The notes: a model not told the origin generated them from the letters alone. Positions 40,178 to 50,037 are shown, counted from the first letter of the stretch. The stretch is DNA of 51,323 nt from Glycomyces luteolus (GCF_027622875.1 NZ_JAPZVP010000006.1:63200-114522); one strand, 5' to 3'. Numbers and translations: made by a program.

Positions 40178-41224
40178 CTAGCGGCCCCGGTGCTTCTCGG
40201 GGGCCGGGGGCCTGCGGGCGGGGCAGCAGCCCTCGACCGTGGGGTCCCAGACGGGGAGCTTGCCGAGGCGCTGCAGGGGCGCGCCCAGGACGCGCTCGGC
40301 GACGAGGTCGCGGAACATGCCGACGAGGTCGGCGCCGACCTCGGGCGTGCCGGCCCGGAGGTAGCGCAGGCCGAGTTCGGCGGCGGTGTCCTTGGCCTCG
40401 TTGTCGAGGTCCCACAGCACTTCGATGTGGTCCGAGAGGAAGCCGACGGGGCTGACCACGACCGTGTCGACGTCGTCGGCGGCGAGGGCCTTGAGGTGGT
40501 CGTTGATGTCGGGGGCGAGCCACGGCATCGACGGCGGGCCCGAGCGGGACTGCCAGACGACGTCGAAGAGCCCGTGCCACCCGGCGTGCTCGGCGACGAG
40601 CGCGGCCGCCTCGGCGACCTGGTCGGAGTAGCGGGCGCCTTCGGGGCCGGAGCACTCGTCCATGACGTCGGGGATCGAGTGGGCGGTGAAGACCACGCGG
40701 GTCTTCGACTGGTCCTCGATCTGGCCGAGGCTCTTCTTCAGCTGGTCGGCGAAGCCGCCGACGAAGCCCGGGTGGTCGAAGAAGTGCCTGATCTTGTCGA
40801 TGACGGGCGCGGTGTCCCCGACGGCGGCGCGCGCGGCGTTGATGTCCTCCACGTACTGGCGGCACGAGGAGTACGAGCCGTAGGCGCTGGTGCACAGGGC
40901 CAGGGCGCGCTTGACGCCGTCGCCGGTCATCTGGGTGACGGCGTCGACGAGCATCGGGGGCCAGTTGCGGTTGCCCCAGTAGATGGGCAGGTCGATCCCG
41001 CTGACGCGGAACTCCTGGCGGAGGGCGTCGAGGACCTCGCGGCACCACTGGTTGATCGGCGAGATGCCGCCGAAGTGGTAGTAGTGCTCGGCGACCTCGG
41101 CAAGGCGTTCGTCGGGTATGCCGCGGCCTCGGGTGACGTTGCGCAGGAACGGCAGCACGTCGCCGGGGCCTTCGGGGCCGCCGAACGAGACGAGCAGGAC
41201 GGCGTCATAGCCATTCATTGTCAT
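40178..41224 (-). CDS. hemH: ferrochelatase (coproporphyrin type expected), 348 aa
   Basis: The start YDAVLLVSFGGPEGPGDVLP, HYYHFGGISPINQWC and a HSIPDVMDEC segment are ferrochelatase landmarks. It inserts iron into the porphyrin ring. Actinobacteria use the coproporphyrin-dependent branch, so the product is probably coproheme (family knowledge, not visible here). A Cys-containing C-terminal tail (EGCCPARRPPAPEKH) could be an iron-sulfur region. It lies directly downstream of inhA with only 10 bases between, in the conserved order fabG-inhA-hemH. Confidence 0.92.
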   Translation of the reverse strand: MTMNGYDAVLLVSFGGPEGPGDVLPFLRNVTRGRGIPDERLAEVAEHYYHFGGISPINQWCREVLDALRQEFRVSGIDLPIYWGNRNWPPMLVDAVTQMTGDGVKRALALCTSAYGSYSSCRQYVEDINAARAAVGDTAPVIDKIRHFFDHPGFVGGFADQLKKSLGQIEDQSKTRVVFTAHSIPDVMDECSGPEGARYSDQVAEAAALVAEHAGWHGLFDVVWQSRSGPPSMPWLAPDINDHLKALAADDVDTVVVSPVGFLSDHIEVLWDLDNEAKDTAAELGLRYLRAGTPEVGADLVGMFRDLVAERVLGAPLQRLGKLPVWDPTVEGCCPARRPPAPEKHRGR

Positions 41225-41234
41225 GGCGGCTCCG

Positions 41235-42017
41235 CTACTGCTCGGTGCGCTCGACCCCGACGGCGTGGAAGCCGCCGTCGACGTGCAGGATCTCGCCGCT
41301 GGTGGCCGGGAAGAGGTCGGACAGGAGCGCCGCGCAGGCCTTGGCGACCGGCTCGGAGTCCGTGAGCGACCAGCCGAGCGGGGCGCGCTCGGTCCAGGCC
41401 TTCTCGAAGGCCTCGAAGCCCGGGATGGACTTCGCGGCCATGGTGCGCTGCGGACCCGCGGACACGAGGTTGACGCGGATCCCCTTGGGGCCCAGGTCGC
41501 GCGCGAGGTAGCGGTTGGCGGACTCGAGGCCGGCCTTGGCGACGCCCATCCAGTCGTAGACCGGCCAGGCCTGGCTGGCGTCGAAGGTGAGACCGACGAT
41601 GGAGCCTCCGTTCCCCATCAGCGGCAGGCAGGCCATGGCGAGGGCCTTGTAGGAGAAGGTCGAGACCTGCAGCGCAGTCGCGACGTCCTCCCACGGGGTG
41701 TTGAGGAAGTTCCCGCCGAGCGCCGACGGCGGGGCGTAGGCGATGGCGTGCAGGACGCCGTCGATGCCGTCGACGTGCTCGCGGACCTTCGCCTCGAGCC
41801 CGGCGAGCTGCTCGGGGTCGGTGGCGTCGAGCTCGATGACGGGGGCGGGCGTGGGGAGCTTCTTGGCGATCCGCTCGACCAGGGACATGCGTCCGAAGCC
41901 GGTGAGGACCACTTCGGCGCCCTGCTCCTGCGCGTACTTCGCCACACCGAAGCCGAGGGACTGCTCGGTGATCACCCCGGTGATGAGCAGCCGTTTGCCG
42001 TCCAAGAATCCAGTCAT
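41235..42017 (-). CDS. inhA: enoyl-ACP reductase, InhA type, 260 aa
   Basis: ATG 42017 follows GGAGGAACAG; the start at 42047 has no such site. The NAD-binding start LITGVITEQSLGFGVAKYAQ has the SI/SL-type turn of enoyl reductases, and GLTFDASQAWPVYDWMGVAK holds the catalytic Tyr and Lys. The AWPVYDWM form is that of InhA rather than enterobacterial FabI. It reduces trans-2-enoyl-ACP in fatty-acid elongation. It lies next to fabG and hemH. Confidence 0.92.
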   Translation of the reverse strand: MTGFLDGKRLLITGVITEQSLGFGVAKYAQEQGAEVVLTGFGRMSLVERIAKKLPTPAPVIELDATDPEQLAGLEAKVREHVDGIDGVLHAIAYAPPSALGGNFLNTPWEDVATALQVSTFSYKALAMACLPLMGNGGSIVGLTFDASQAWPVYDWMGVAKAGLESANRYLARDLGPKGIRVNLVSAGPQRTMAAKSIPGFEAFEKAWTERAPLGWSLTDSEPVAKACAALLSDLFPATSGEILHVDGGFHAVGVERTEQ

Positions 42018-42068
42018 CTGTTCCTCCGTCGTTATTCGTGCTTGCAAATACTGTGGCGCTTCAGGGGC

Positions 42069-42785
<717 letters not shown>

Positions 42786-42826
42786 TCAAGTTTCTTTGTA
42801 CGAAGCCACCGACGATCGTAGCGACG

Positions 42827-42850
42827 GGCCCCTTCAGTGGCGAAGGGGCC
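42827..42850 (-). terminator. 9-bp hairpin between the vWA gene and fabG
   Basis: Arms GGCCCCTTC (42827-42835) and GAAGGGGCC (42842-42850) with a 6-base loop, 30 bases past the vWA stop. There is no T-tract, so partial termination or an RNA-stability role is as likely. Confidence 0.45.
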
Positions 42851-42880
42851 TTCACGCACCGTGTGGCACCCGCCTCAGGT

Positions 42881-43831
42881 TCAGGTGAGGCGGGAGGTCC
42901 AGGCGAGGCTCAAGCCGGCCGCCGCGAACAGGAGGATCATGGCGGTGCCGATGAACCACTGGGAGATGTCCTGGGCGATCGTCTGGTGCGCGAGCGAGGA
43001 CTCCATGTCCTCGTAGACGGACCGGAGCTGCTCGGCGGTGACGGCCTCGTAGAAGTTCCCGCCGGTGCCTTCGGCGAGCTCGGCGAGGGCCTCGCGGTCG
43101 ACCGGGACCGAGACGAGCTCCTGGTCGAGTTCGATCACGCCCTCGTCGGTGCCGAACGCGACCGTGGAGACGGGGATGTTCGCGGCCGAGGCGGCCTCGG
43201 TGGCCTCCTCGACGGTGCGCCCGGCCGTGCGGTAGCCGTCGGACATGAGCAGGACGCGGGCGGGCGGGAGCGTGCCAGACTCGTCGGCGGGCACCTGCTG
43301 CACGGCCTGGAGCGACGCGAAGACCGCTTCACCGGTGGCGGTGGCCTCGGCGAGGTTGAGGCCGAGGATCGCGGAGGCGACGCTCGCGTGGTCCTTGGTC
43401 GGCGGCACGTTGACCGAGGCGAACCCGGCGAAGGAGACGAGGCCGACGTTGTACTCCTCGGGCAGGTCGTTGACGAACCCGGCGGCGGCCTCCTTGGCGG
43501 CCTCGATCCGGGTCGGCGACACGTCTTCGGACATCATGGACAGTGAGACGTCGACGGCGAGGATGATCGTGGCCCGCTCCTGCGGCTCGTCGACGTCGAC
43601 CGCGGGGCGGGACATGCCGCCCACGAGCACGGCCAGGGCGATCACGAGGAGCCCGGCCGGGAGGTGGCGGCGCCAGCCGGGGACCTTGGGCACGAGCTTG
43701 GCCAGGAGCGAGGCGTTGGCGAACCTGACGGCGATCCGCTTGCGGGCGAACTGGGCCCAGACGTAGACCGCGGCGAGCGCGGCGACCGGGATGAACGCCA
43801 GAAGCCACATCGGTTCGAGCAGGCGGATCAA
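42881..43831 (-). CDS. membrane-anchored vWA protein (BatA-like), 316 aa
   Basis: An N-terminal membrane helix (MWLLAFIPVAALAAVYVWA) and a second near residues 58-75 are followed by a vWA domain with MIDAS AVDVSLSM and VLLMSDGY, then a C-terminal helix (ISQWFIGTAMILLFAAAGLS). With the DUF58 and MoxR genes upstream it forms the chromosomal MoxR module, equivalent to Rv1479-Rv1481. The vWA partner is thought to be handled by the MoxR ATPase at the membrane. Confidence 0.88.
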   Translation of the reverse strand: MIRLLEPMWLLAFIPVAALAAVYVWAQFARKRIAVRFANASLLAKLVPKVPGWRRHLPAGLLVIALAVLVGGMSRPAVDVDEPQERATIILAVDVSLSMMSEDVSPTRIEAAKEAAAGFVNDLPEEYNVGLVSFAGFASVNVPPTKDHASVASAILGLNLAEATATGEAVFASLQAVQQVPADESGTLPPARVLLMSDGYRTAGRTVEEATEAASAANIPVSTVAFGTDEGVIELDQELVSVPVDREALAELAEGTGGNFYEAVTAEQLRSVYEDMESSLAHQTIAQDISQWFIGTAMILLFAAAGLSLAWTSRLT

Positions 43832-43867
43832 CGGTTCTCCTCCGTGTCGTGAAAAGGTGCGGTGGCG

Positions 43868-44779
43868 CTAGCGGTAGGCGGCGAGGTGGCGGCGCTGCGC
43901 GATGAACGCGGCGATGTCGCGCAGCCAGTCCGAGCCGGTCGAGAGGCGCAGGTGGGACGCGCCGCCGGAGCGGATGCCGGCGGCGATGCGGCGGCGCTGT
44001 TCGGCGGCTGCTTCGGCGTATCGGGCGCGGAACCGCGCGTTGCCGGTCTGGACCTCGACCGTGGCGCCGGTTTCGGGGTCCATCAGGTCGAGCACGCCGA
44101 CGTCGGGGAGCGCGAGCTCGGCCGGGTCGAGGATCTCGACGCACAGCACCTGCTGGCGCACGGCGAGGCGGCGCAGTTCCCGGGGCCAGTCGCTCGGATC
44201 GTCCTCGTCCTCCAGGAAGTCGGAGATGACGATCGCGAGTCCGCGGCGGCGGGCGTGTCGACGGGTCTTGTCGATGAGCTCGGCGAGATCGCCGGCGCCC
44301 TCGCCGCGCGGCAGCGTGGTGACCGTTCTCAGGAGCGAGCGGGCGCCGCCGCGGCCGGGGCGCGGCGGGATGGCCTTGGCGGGGCCGCCTTCGGTGACGA
44401 CGGCGCCGATGCGGTTGCCGCCGCGTCCGGCGAGGTAGGCGAAGGCGGCGACAGCGCCTTCGGCGAGTTCGCGCTTGAGCATGCCGACGGTGCCGAAGTC
44501 GAGGCTCGGCGAGAGATCGACGGCGAGCCAGGTCTCGAGTTCGCGGTCGGCGATGGTGGTGCGGACGTGCGGCACGGTCGTGCGGGCCGTGACGGGCCAG
44601 TCCATGCGGCGCACGTCGTCCCCGGCGCGGTATTCGCGGGCCTCGCCGGCCTCGGTGCCGGGCCCGGGCAGCAGGCCCAGGTAGTCGCCGTGCAGCAGCC
44701 CGTCGAGGCGGCGGGTGACGTTGAGCTGCAGGCGGTCGAGAGCGCGGAGATCGTGTTCCAAGGGAACCGTCGCACTCAC
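43868..44779 (-). CDS. DUF58 family protein, 303 aa
   Basis: GTG 44779 overlaps the MoxR stop (GTGA). The DUF58 hallmark EYRAGDDVRRMDWPVTART is present at about residues 50-70. A vWA-like Rossmann part follows with LAVDLSPSLDFG and LAIVISDFLEDEDD. DUF58 proteins are the middle member of MoxR-DUF58-vWA sets; their biochemical role is unsettled. The frame extending to 45961 is antisense to nothing real and is ignored. Confidence 0.88.
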   Translation of the reverse strand: MSATVPLEHDLRALDRLQLNVTRRLDGLLHGDYLGLLPGPGTEAGEAREYRAGDDVRRMDWPVTARTTVPHVRTTIADRELETWLAVDLSPSLDFGTVGMLKRELAEGAVAAFAYLAGRGGNRIGAVVTEGGPAKAIPPRPGRGGARSLLRTVTTLPRGEGAGDLAELIDKTRRHARRRGLAIVISDFLEDEDDPSDWPRELRRLAVRQQVLCVEILDPAELALPDVGVLDLMDPETGATVEVQTGNARFRARYAEAAAEQRRRIAAGIRSGGASHLRLSTGSDWLRDIAAFIAQRRHLAAYR

Positions 44780-45861
44780 CAGGCGCCCGGCTGCTGCGGC
44801 TGGTAGGACTCGGAGCGCGGGGCGGCGTCCTGGCGGGGGCTCACCGTCGGGGCCGGGACGGCCGCGAGGAGCTGGGCCACGAGCTGGTCGGTGACCACGC
44901 CGTCGGCCATGGCGTCGTAGGAGAGCACGAGCCGGTGGCGGAGCACGTCCGGTGCGATGTCGTCGAGGTCCTGCGGCAGCGCGTAGTCGCGGCCCCGCAG
45001 CAGCGCGATCGCGCGCGTGGCGCGGATGAGGCCGAGCGAGGCGCGGGGGCTGGCCCCGTACTGGATGTGCCGGGCGATGCCGCCCAGGCCCGCGGCCGCC
45101 GGGTTGCGGGTGGCCATGACGATGCGCACCGCGTAGTCGACCAGGGCGTTGTGGATGAACACGCCGTCCGCGGCCTGCTGGAGCCGCAGGAGGTCCTCGG
45201 TGTCGAGGATCCGGTCGGGCACGGGCGAGTCGACGCCCATACGGAAGACGATCTCGCGCTCTTCGGCGTCGGTGGGGTAGCCGACGTTGACTTTGAAGAG
45301 GAAGCGGTCGCGCTGCGCCTCGGGCAGCGGGTAGACCCCCTCCTGCTCGATCGGGTTCTGGGTGGCCATGACCAGGAACGGCTTGGGCAGCACGTGCGTC
45401 TGGCCGCCGATGGAGATGCGGCCCTCGGCCATGACCTCGAGCATCGCGGACTGGACCTTCGCGGGAGCGCGGTTGATCTCGTCGGCGAGCACGAAGTTGG
45501 TGTAGACGGGGCCGAGCTCGACGTCGAAGGCCTCTCTGGACTGCCGGTAGATGCGCGTGCCCACGATGTCGGCCGGGACCAGGTCGGGGGTGAACTGGAT
45601 GCGCTGGAAATCGGCGCCGACGACCTTCGCCATGGTCTCGACCGCGAGGGTCTTGGCGACGCCGGGCACGCCTTCGATGAGGCAGTGCCCGCGGGCCAGC
45701 AGCGCGGCGAACATCCGCTCGACGAGGGCGTCCTGGCCGACGATGACCTTCTTGATCTCGAACAGCGCCTTCTCCAGCAGGGCGGCGTTCTCCGCCGGGG
45801 TGGAACTCACTGCTGAGGGTCCTTTCGAGCGGTCTGAACGGTCGGCCTCGGCTGATCCCAT
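44776..45861 (-). CDS. moxR: MoxR-family AAA+ ATPase, 361 aa
   Basis: ATG 45861 follows CAGGAGCCGAC; an internal GTG just before SSTPAENAALLEK is an alternative. The AAA+ core has Walker A EGVPGVAKT, the FQRIQFTPDLVPADIVG MoxR box, Walker B VLADEINRAP and sensor MATQNPIEQEG. It heads the moxR-DUF58-vWA-fabG-inhA-hemH run on the minus strand. It is unrelated in detail to the element's MoxR at 4171-5361, which has a winged helix and a CobS-like core. Confidence 0.9.
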   Translation of the reverse strand: MGSAEADRSDRSKGPSAVSSTPAENAALLEKALFEIKKVIVGQDALVERMFAALLARGHCLIEGVPGVAKTLAVETMAKVVGADFQRIQFTPDLVPADIVGTRIYRQSREAFDVELGPVYTNFVLADEINRAPAKVQSAMLEVMAEGRISIGGQTHVLPKPFLVMATQNPIEQEGVYPLPEAQRDRFLFKVNVGYPTDAEEREIVFRMGVDSPVPDRILDTEDLLRLQQAADGVFIHNALVDYAVRIVMATRNPAAAGLGGIARHIQYGASPRASLGLIRATRAIALLRGRDYALPQDLDDIAPDVLRHRLVLSYDAMADGVVTDQLVAQLLAAVPAPTVSPRQDAAPRSESYQPQQPGAW

Positions 45862-46133
45862 GTCGGCTCCTGCCCGTGCGGTTCGGTCTGGTCCTGTCGA
45901 TACTAATTCGCCCGTTCGAGGATGGCAGGGGGCTGCACGGACCCGCGCGGCGCTCCCGCACCGGAATTTGTCGGGAACCCGACAGTTCTCACCGAACCCC
46001 TTGCGGCACAGGGGGTCTAAACTGCCACGACACCGCTGCGGCAAACGGAAAGGCGCTATTTGCCCAGAAGCGTGACACGCCGCGCGGATTCAATCCGTTG
46101 CTGCGAAATGTCGGAGCGCTATGCTTTCTGCAA
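45862..46133 (+). other. gene-free region ending in a plus-strand terminator; possible small RNA
   Basis: No protein gene is supported between moxR and the hydrolase at 46245. The plus strand holds a GGCAAA...TTTGCC stem near 46040-46070 and the sequence leads directly into a strong intrinsic terminator at 46134-46170, although no plus-strand gene precedes it. This is the signature expected of a small transcript of roughly 100-250 bases. It does not fold as a tRNA. Confidence 0.35.
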
Positions 46134-46170
46134 CCCGCACGACTTCCCCCGTGGTCGTGCGGGTCTTTTC
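46134..46170 (+). terminator. intrinsic terminator without a preceding gene
   Basis: Arms 46134-46143 (CCCGCACGAC) and 46154-46163 with a 10-base loop, followed by TCTTTTC. It is a textbook Rho-independent terminator on the plus strand. Confidence 0.75.
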
Positions 46171-46244
46171 ATGCCCGGAGGGCCGCCGCGCGCGGTCGTT
46201 CCGGGGGACGTGCTTTCGGCCCCAGGGCAACTAGAATTCCCCTC

Positions 46245-46808
46245 ATGCCCCGCCGCCGCCAGGCCCTCCTGCTCCCCGGACGCAACTACAGCGTCCAAGG
46301 GCCGCTGCTGATGTACACCCACGTGGCCCTGCAGTCCCGTGGCGCCCATACCTATCCGCTGGTGTGGCGGGGCGTGGACCAGCTCGCCGCCGACGAGCAG
46401 GCCATGATCGACGGCGTGTGCGAGCAGACCGAGGCCGTGCTCGACCGCGTGCACAACGACGACCCGCCGCTCCTCATCGGCAAGTCCCTCGGCACGGCCG
46501 CCGCGATCCTCGCCGCGCATCACGGGCTCCCGGCGATCTGGTTCACGCCGTTCCTCCAGCACTATCCGATCGTGCAGGCCCTGCGGCGCTCGACCGCGCC
46601 GTACCTGCTCGTGGGCGGCACCGCGGATCCGGCGTGGAACACCGCGCTGGCCCGCGAGCTGCCCGGGGAGGTCTGCGAGGTGCGCGGGGCCGACCACGGC
46701 ATGTTCATCCGCGGCAGGCCGCTGGTCGAATCGGCGCACGCGATGGCGGACGTGATCGAAGCGGTGGAAGCGTTCATCGACACAGCGGTGTGGCCCCGCA
46801 CCGGCTGA
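46245..46808 (+). CDS. small alpha/beta-hydrolase-fold protein, 187 aa
   Basis: The frame begins MPRRRQALLLPGRNYSVQGP. It has the nucleophile elbow GKSLGT, an acid position in GGTADPAW and a His in GADHGMF, in the order of an alpha/beta hydrolase catalytic triad. It resembles KANL3/Tex30-type small dienelactone-hydrolase-like proteins. Substrate unknown. It stands 75 bases after the orphan terminator. Confidence 0.75.
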   Translation: MPRRRQALLLPGRNYSVQGPLLMYTHVALQSRGAHTYPLVWRGVDQLAADEQAMIDGVCEQTEAVLDRVHNDDPPLLIGKSLGTAAAILAAHHGLPAIWFTPFLQHYPIVQALRRSTAPYLLVGGTADPAWNTALARELPGEVCEVRGADHGMFIRGRPLVESAHAMADVIEAVEAFIDTAVWPRTG

Positions 46809-46834
46809 GGCGGCACTTGGCGGACAATCGCGCT

Positions 46835-47035
46835 GTGACTTCCGATCCCGAGGCGCCCATCTGCTCGTCGCGCGGCTGCCGCAACACGGCGGCCTGGATG
46901 CTGCTGTGGCGCAATCCCCGCATCCACGGCTCCGACCGCGTGAAGCGGTGGGCCGCGTGCGACGAGCACGAGCCGGTGCTGCGCGAATTCCTCACAGCAC
47001 GCGGATTCCCTTGCGAGACCCAGAGGTTGCCGTGA
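46835..47035 (+). CDS. 66-aa Cys/His-containing protein
   Basis: GTG 46835 is the start. The product begins VTSDPEAPICSSRGCRNTAA and has CSSRGC, then WAACDEHE, a possible four-ligand zinc site. Conserved small actinobacterial proteins of this layout are known to me only as hypothetical. It sits between the hydrolase and the PH-domain gene with short gaps, so probably one transcript. Confidence 0.6.
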   Translation: MTSDPEAPICSSRGCRNTAAWMLLWRNPRIHGSDRVKRWAACDEHEPVLREFLTARGFPCETQRLP

Positions 47036-47057
47036 TCGAGCGTGGAATGATCGAGCG

Positions 47058-47564
47058 ATGAACGCGAGAGCGGTCCCCGTGTGGGACCTGTGGCCCGGCG
47101 GGATCGAATGGCAGCCGATGTCGCCGAAGCTGCGCACGGTGTGGGTGCTGCGGAGCCTGCTCAACGTCTTGATCCTGGCGGTGGCCGCCGCGGTCCCGCT
47201 GACGATCTGGCTCGGCTGGGACGGACTGCTGTGGGCCCTCGGCGGCTACGTGCTGCTCGCCGGCCTGCGCGCCCTCGCGGTCTCCCGCACCGTGCGGACC
47301 TGGGGTTACGCCGAACGGGAGCAGGACCTGCTGGTGCGGCACGGGCTGCTGACGCGGCGCCTGAGCATCGTCCCCTACGGCCGCATCCAGCTCATCGACC
47401 TCTCGGCGGGGCCGATCGAGCGGATGTTCGGGCTCACCACGGTGCAGGTGCGCACCGCGGCGCTGGGTTCGAACACCGAAGTGCCCGGGCTCGACCCGCT
47501 GGTGGCCGCCGCGCTGCGCGACCGGCTCGCCGTCCGCGCCGCCGAGGTCCGGGAGGGCCTTTGA
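47058..47564 (+). CDS. bacterial PH-domain (YdbS-like) membrane protein, 168 aa
   Basis: Two membrane helices (VLRSLLNVLILAVAAAVPLTI and LLWALGGYVLLAGLRALAV) are followed by the bPH fold with QDLLVRHGLLTRRLSIVPYG and RIQLIDLSAGPIERMFGL. This is the YdbS half of the YdbS/YdbT pair; the YdbT-like gene follows. The pair is membrane-bound and of unclear function, with reports linking it to resistance to secreted peptides. Confidence 0.85.
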   Translation: MNARAVPVWDLWPGGIEWQPMSPKLRTVWVLRSLLNVLILAVAAAVPLTIWLGWDGLLWALGGYVLLAGLRALAVSRTVRTWGYAEREQDLLVRHGLLTRRLSIVPYGRIQLIDLSAGPIERMFGLTTVQVRTAALGSNTEVPGLDPLVAAALRDRLAVRAAEVREGL

Positions 47565-47693
47565 CGAATGGCAGCGGCGCCGCCGACTTCGCCAGGTGAA
47601 GCCACTTACAGAAAGGTCACGGATGTGTAAGTATCGGTTCCGAATTACCGTCCAAGCACCTGAAACCAAATCCGGCCAGGTTCAGGGAGCGAC

Positions 47694-49115
47694 GTGAGTA
47701 CCGACGAGCCCGCTCCCCCGCTGGCGCCCGCGCCCTACGGCCCGGCGCCGTACGCGCCGAGCGCGCCGCCCGAGGGCATGCAGCGCCAGCGCCTGCATCC
47801 GCTCACGCCGCTGCTGGAGAGCGTGCGGTTCCTCACCGCTGCCGCGGCGGCGGTGGGCATCCAGATGTTCACGTCGCGGAACTTCCTGTTCGCGGTGTAC
47901 GCGGCGGTGGCCGCGGCGGTCGTGGGCGGCATCGCGAGCCTGATCGCGCTCCAGTTCCGGGGGTTCGTGATCTGGGGCCGGGAGCTGCACATCTACGGCG
48001 GCGTGTTCACGCGCAGCCACCGCACGGTGCCGCTGGACCGGCTGCAGTCGGTGGACCTGGCGCGGCCGCTGCGGGCGCGGGTGTTCGGCTTGGCGCAGTT
48101 GAACATCGAGGTCGCGGGCGGCGACGGGACGGACGCGCGGCTCGCGTACCTCAAGCACGACCGGGCGCTGGAGTTGCGTGCCGAACTGCTGTCGATCGCG
48201 GGGAGGCCCGGGGCGGCGCCGAAGCTCGAGCGCGCGGAGGAGTCCGCTGCGGAGGCTCCGGCGGCGCCGCTGGTGCCGCCGGTGACGGTGCGGAAGCTGG
48301 CGGTGGCGTCACTGCTCGAGGCGCTGCCGGTGCAGTTGACGGCGCTGCTGGTCTTCGGGACCGCGTTCGCGGTGACCGGATCGATCTTCGGGTTCACCAA
48401 GGTCGCGACGGCGCTGTGGTTCGGTTTCTTCGCTCCGGCGCTGCTGGGCTACCTGCAGAGCACGGTGGCGACGGTGAACCGTTTCCTGCGCAACTGCCGG
48501 TTCCGCATCACCCGCGACGGCGGGAACCTGCTCATCGAGCGGGGCCTGACGGACACGAGCCACGAGACGGTGCCCGTGGACCGGGTGACGGCCGTGAGTT
48601 TCGACGAGCCGATCCTGTGGCGGCGCAAGGACTGGCGGCGGGTCGAGGTGTGGACGGCCGCGGTGGCGCAGCAGAGCACCAGCGTCGTCAAGTCGACCAC
48701 GGCGCTGCCGGTCGGCGGTCCCGCGGAGGTGGCGCTGGTGGCGGCCGAGGCGGTGCCGGAGCTTCCGGCGGCGTTCGCGGTGGAGCGGCCGCCGAGTCGG
48801 GCTCGGTGGCGGATGCCGTTGCGCTGGAAGCGGACCGGGGCGATGCTCGACGAGAAGGTGTTCGTGGTGCGGCACGGCTGGTGGGTCAATACGTATGTGG
48901 CGGTGCCGTACGCGCGGATCCAGTCGGTGCGGGTCGTGCAGGGTCGGCTGCAGCGGATGCAGGGGCTGGCCACGGTGCACGCGATGACGGCCGGGGGCCT
49001 CGGGCACACGGCGAAGGCGGCGCACCGCGACGTCGGTGAAGCCGTCGCGATGGCCGCCGAGCTGCGCAGGCGGGCGGACGCGGCCGCGGCGCTCGAGGCG
49101 CCGCGGCTCAGCTGA
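47694..49115 (+). CDS. bacterial PH-domain (YdbT-like) membrane protein, 473 aa
   Basis: GTG 47694 follows CAGGGAGCGAC. After a Pro/Ala-rich head come paired helices (FLFAVYAAVAAAVVGGIASL) and a bPH repeat (GGVFTRSHRTVPLDRLQSVD). Another helix pair (TALLVFGTAFAVTGSIFGF) and a bPH repeat (ERGLTDTSHETVPVDRVTAV) follow, and a third bPH segment near the end (VVRHGWWVNTYVAVPYARIQ). It is the large partner of the preceding YdbS-like protein, 130 bases downstream. Confidence 0.85.
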   Translation: MSTDEPAPPLAPAPYGPAPYAPSAPPEGMQRQRLHPLTPLLESVRFLTAAAAAVGIQMFTSRNFLFAVYAAVAAAVVGGIASLIALQFRGFVIWGRELHIYGGVFTRSHRTVPLDRLQSVDLARPLRARVFGLAQLNIEVAGGDGTDARLAYLKHDRALELRAELLSIAGRPGAAPKLERAEESAAEAPAAPLVPPVTVRKLAVASLLEALPVQLTALLVFGTAFAVTGSIFGFTKVATALWFGFFAPALLGYLQSTVATVNRFLRNCRFRITRDGGNLLIERGLTDTSHETVPVDRVTAVSFDEPILWRRKDWRRVEVWTAAVAQQSTSVVKSTTALPVGGPAEVALVAAEAVPELPAAFAVERPPSRARWRMPLRWKRTGAMLDEKVFVVRHGWWVNTYVAVPYARIQSVRVVQGRLQRMQGLATVHAMTAGGLGHTAKAAHRDVGEAVAMAAELRRRADAAAALEAPRLS

Positions 49116-49167
49116 TCGGAGCGGTGTCAGCGCAGGCGAACCCTAGGGCCTGCAGGCGGCGCTGTGC

Positions 49168-50013
49168 CTAGAGCCGGCAGGCGTCGATGTTCGAGGCCAG
49201 GATGCCGCGGGCGCCGATCTCGTAGAGGGCGTCCATGACCCGGTGGAGCTCGGCGCGCTCGGTCATCGACTGGACCGCGACCCAGCCTTCCCGATGCAGC
49301 GGGGAGACCGTCGGCGATTCGATGCCGGGGGTCAGTTCGACGGCGGCTTCGAGGAGCTCGGCGCGCACGTCGTAGGCGAGCATCACGTAGGAGCGGGCCA
49401 CGAGCACGCCGCGGAGGCGACGCAGCAGCTGCTCGACGGCCGCGGACTGGCCGTTGCCGGCCTTGCGGACCAGGACCGCCTCGGACTGCATGATCGGCTC
49501 GCCGAAGATGGCGAGTCCGGCCTGCTTCAGGGTGGTGCCGGTCTCGACCACGTCGGCGATGGCGTCGGCGACGCCGAGCGCGATGGCGTTCTCGACCGCG
49601 CCCGCGAGCTTGACGATCTCGGCCTTCACGCCGTGTTTCTCGAGGTCCGAGCGGACGACGCCGGGGAACGAGGTCGCGATGCGCTTGCCGTCGAGGCCCG
49701 CCACGGTGTCGACGGCGCCCGGGCGGGCGGCGTACCGGAACGTGGAGCGGCCGAAGCCGAGAGCGAGCACCTCTTCGACCTCCTCGCCGGAGTTCACGGC
49801 GAGGTCCTGGCCGGTGATGCCGAGGTCGAGGTCACCGGAGGCGACGTAGGTGGCGATGTCGCCGGGGCGCAGGTAGAAGAATTCGACGTCGTTGGCGGCG
49901 TCGAGGGACTGCAGGTCGCGGCTGGAGCCGCGCTGGCGGTAGCCCGCCTCGGTGAGCATGTCGGTGGCGCCCTGGGAGAGCGATCCCTTGTTGGGCACGG
50001 CGATGCGGAGCAT
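49168..50013 (-). CDS. hisG: ATP phosphoribosyltransferase, long form, 281 aa
   Basis: LRIAVPNKGSLSQGATDMLT at the start, DLDLGITGQDLA, and the PRPP loop DAIADVVETGTTLKQAGL are HisG landmarks. The C-terminal 75 residues (ITP-type regulatory domain, REGWVAVQSMTERAELHRVM) mark the long form inhibited by histidine. It makes phosphoribosyl-ATP, the first step of histidine synthesis. It is 24 bases downstream of hisE. Confidence 0.94.
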   Translation of the reverse strand: MLRIAVPNKGSLSQGATDMLTEAGYRQRGSSRDLQSLDAANDVEFFYLRPGDIATYVASGDLDLGITGQDLAVNSGEEVEEVLALGFGRSTFRYAARPGAVDTVAGLDGKRIATSFPGVVRSDLEKHGVKAEIVKLAGAVENAIALGVADAIADVVETGTTLKQAGLAIFGEPIMQSEAVLVRKAGNGQSAAVEQLLRRLRGVLVARSYVMLAYDVRAELLEAAVELTPGIESPTVSPLHREGWVAVQSMTERAELHRVMDALYEIGARGILASNIDACRL

Positions 50014-50037
50014 GCGGATGGGCCTTTCAGAAGCTGG

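Noticed and set aside
43868..45961. A single 697-aa protein spanning the DUF58 and moxR genes
   Set aside because: Only the last 303 residues resemble DUF58; the rest is antisense-like shadow of the in-frame moxR gene on the same strand.
46040..46110. Possible tRNA near the orphan terminator
   Set aside because: A GGATTCAATCC segment looks like a T-arm, but no acceptor stem or anticodon arm can be formed around it.
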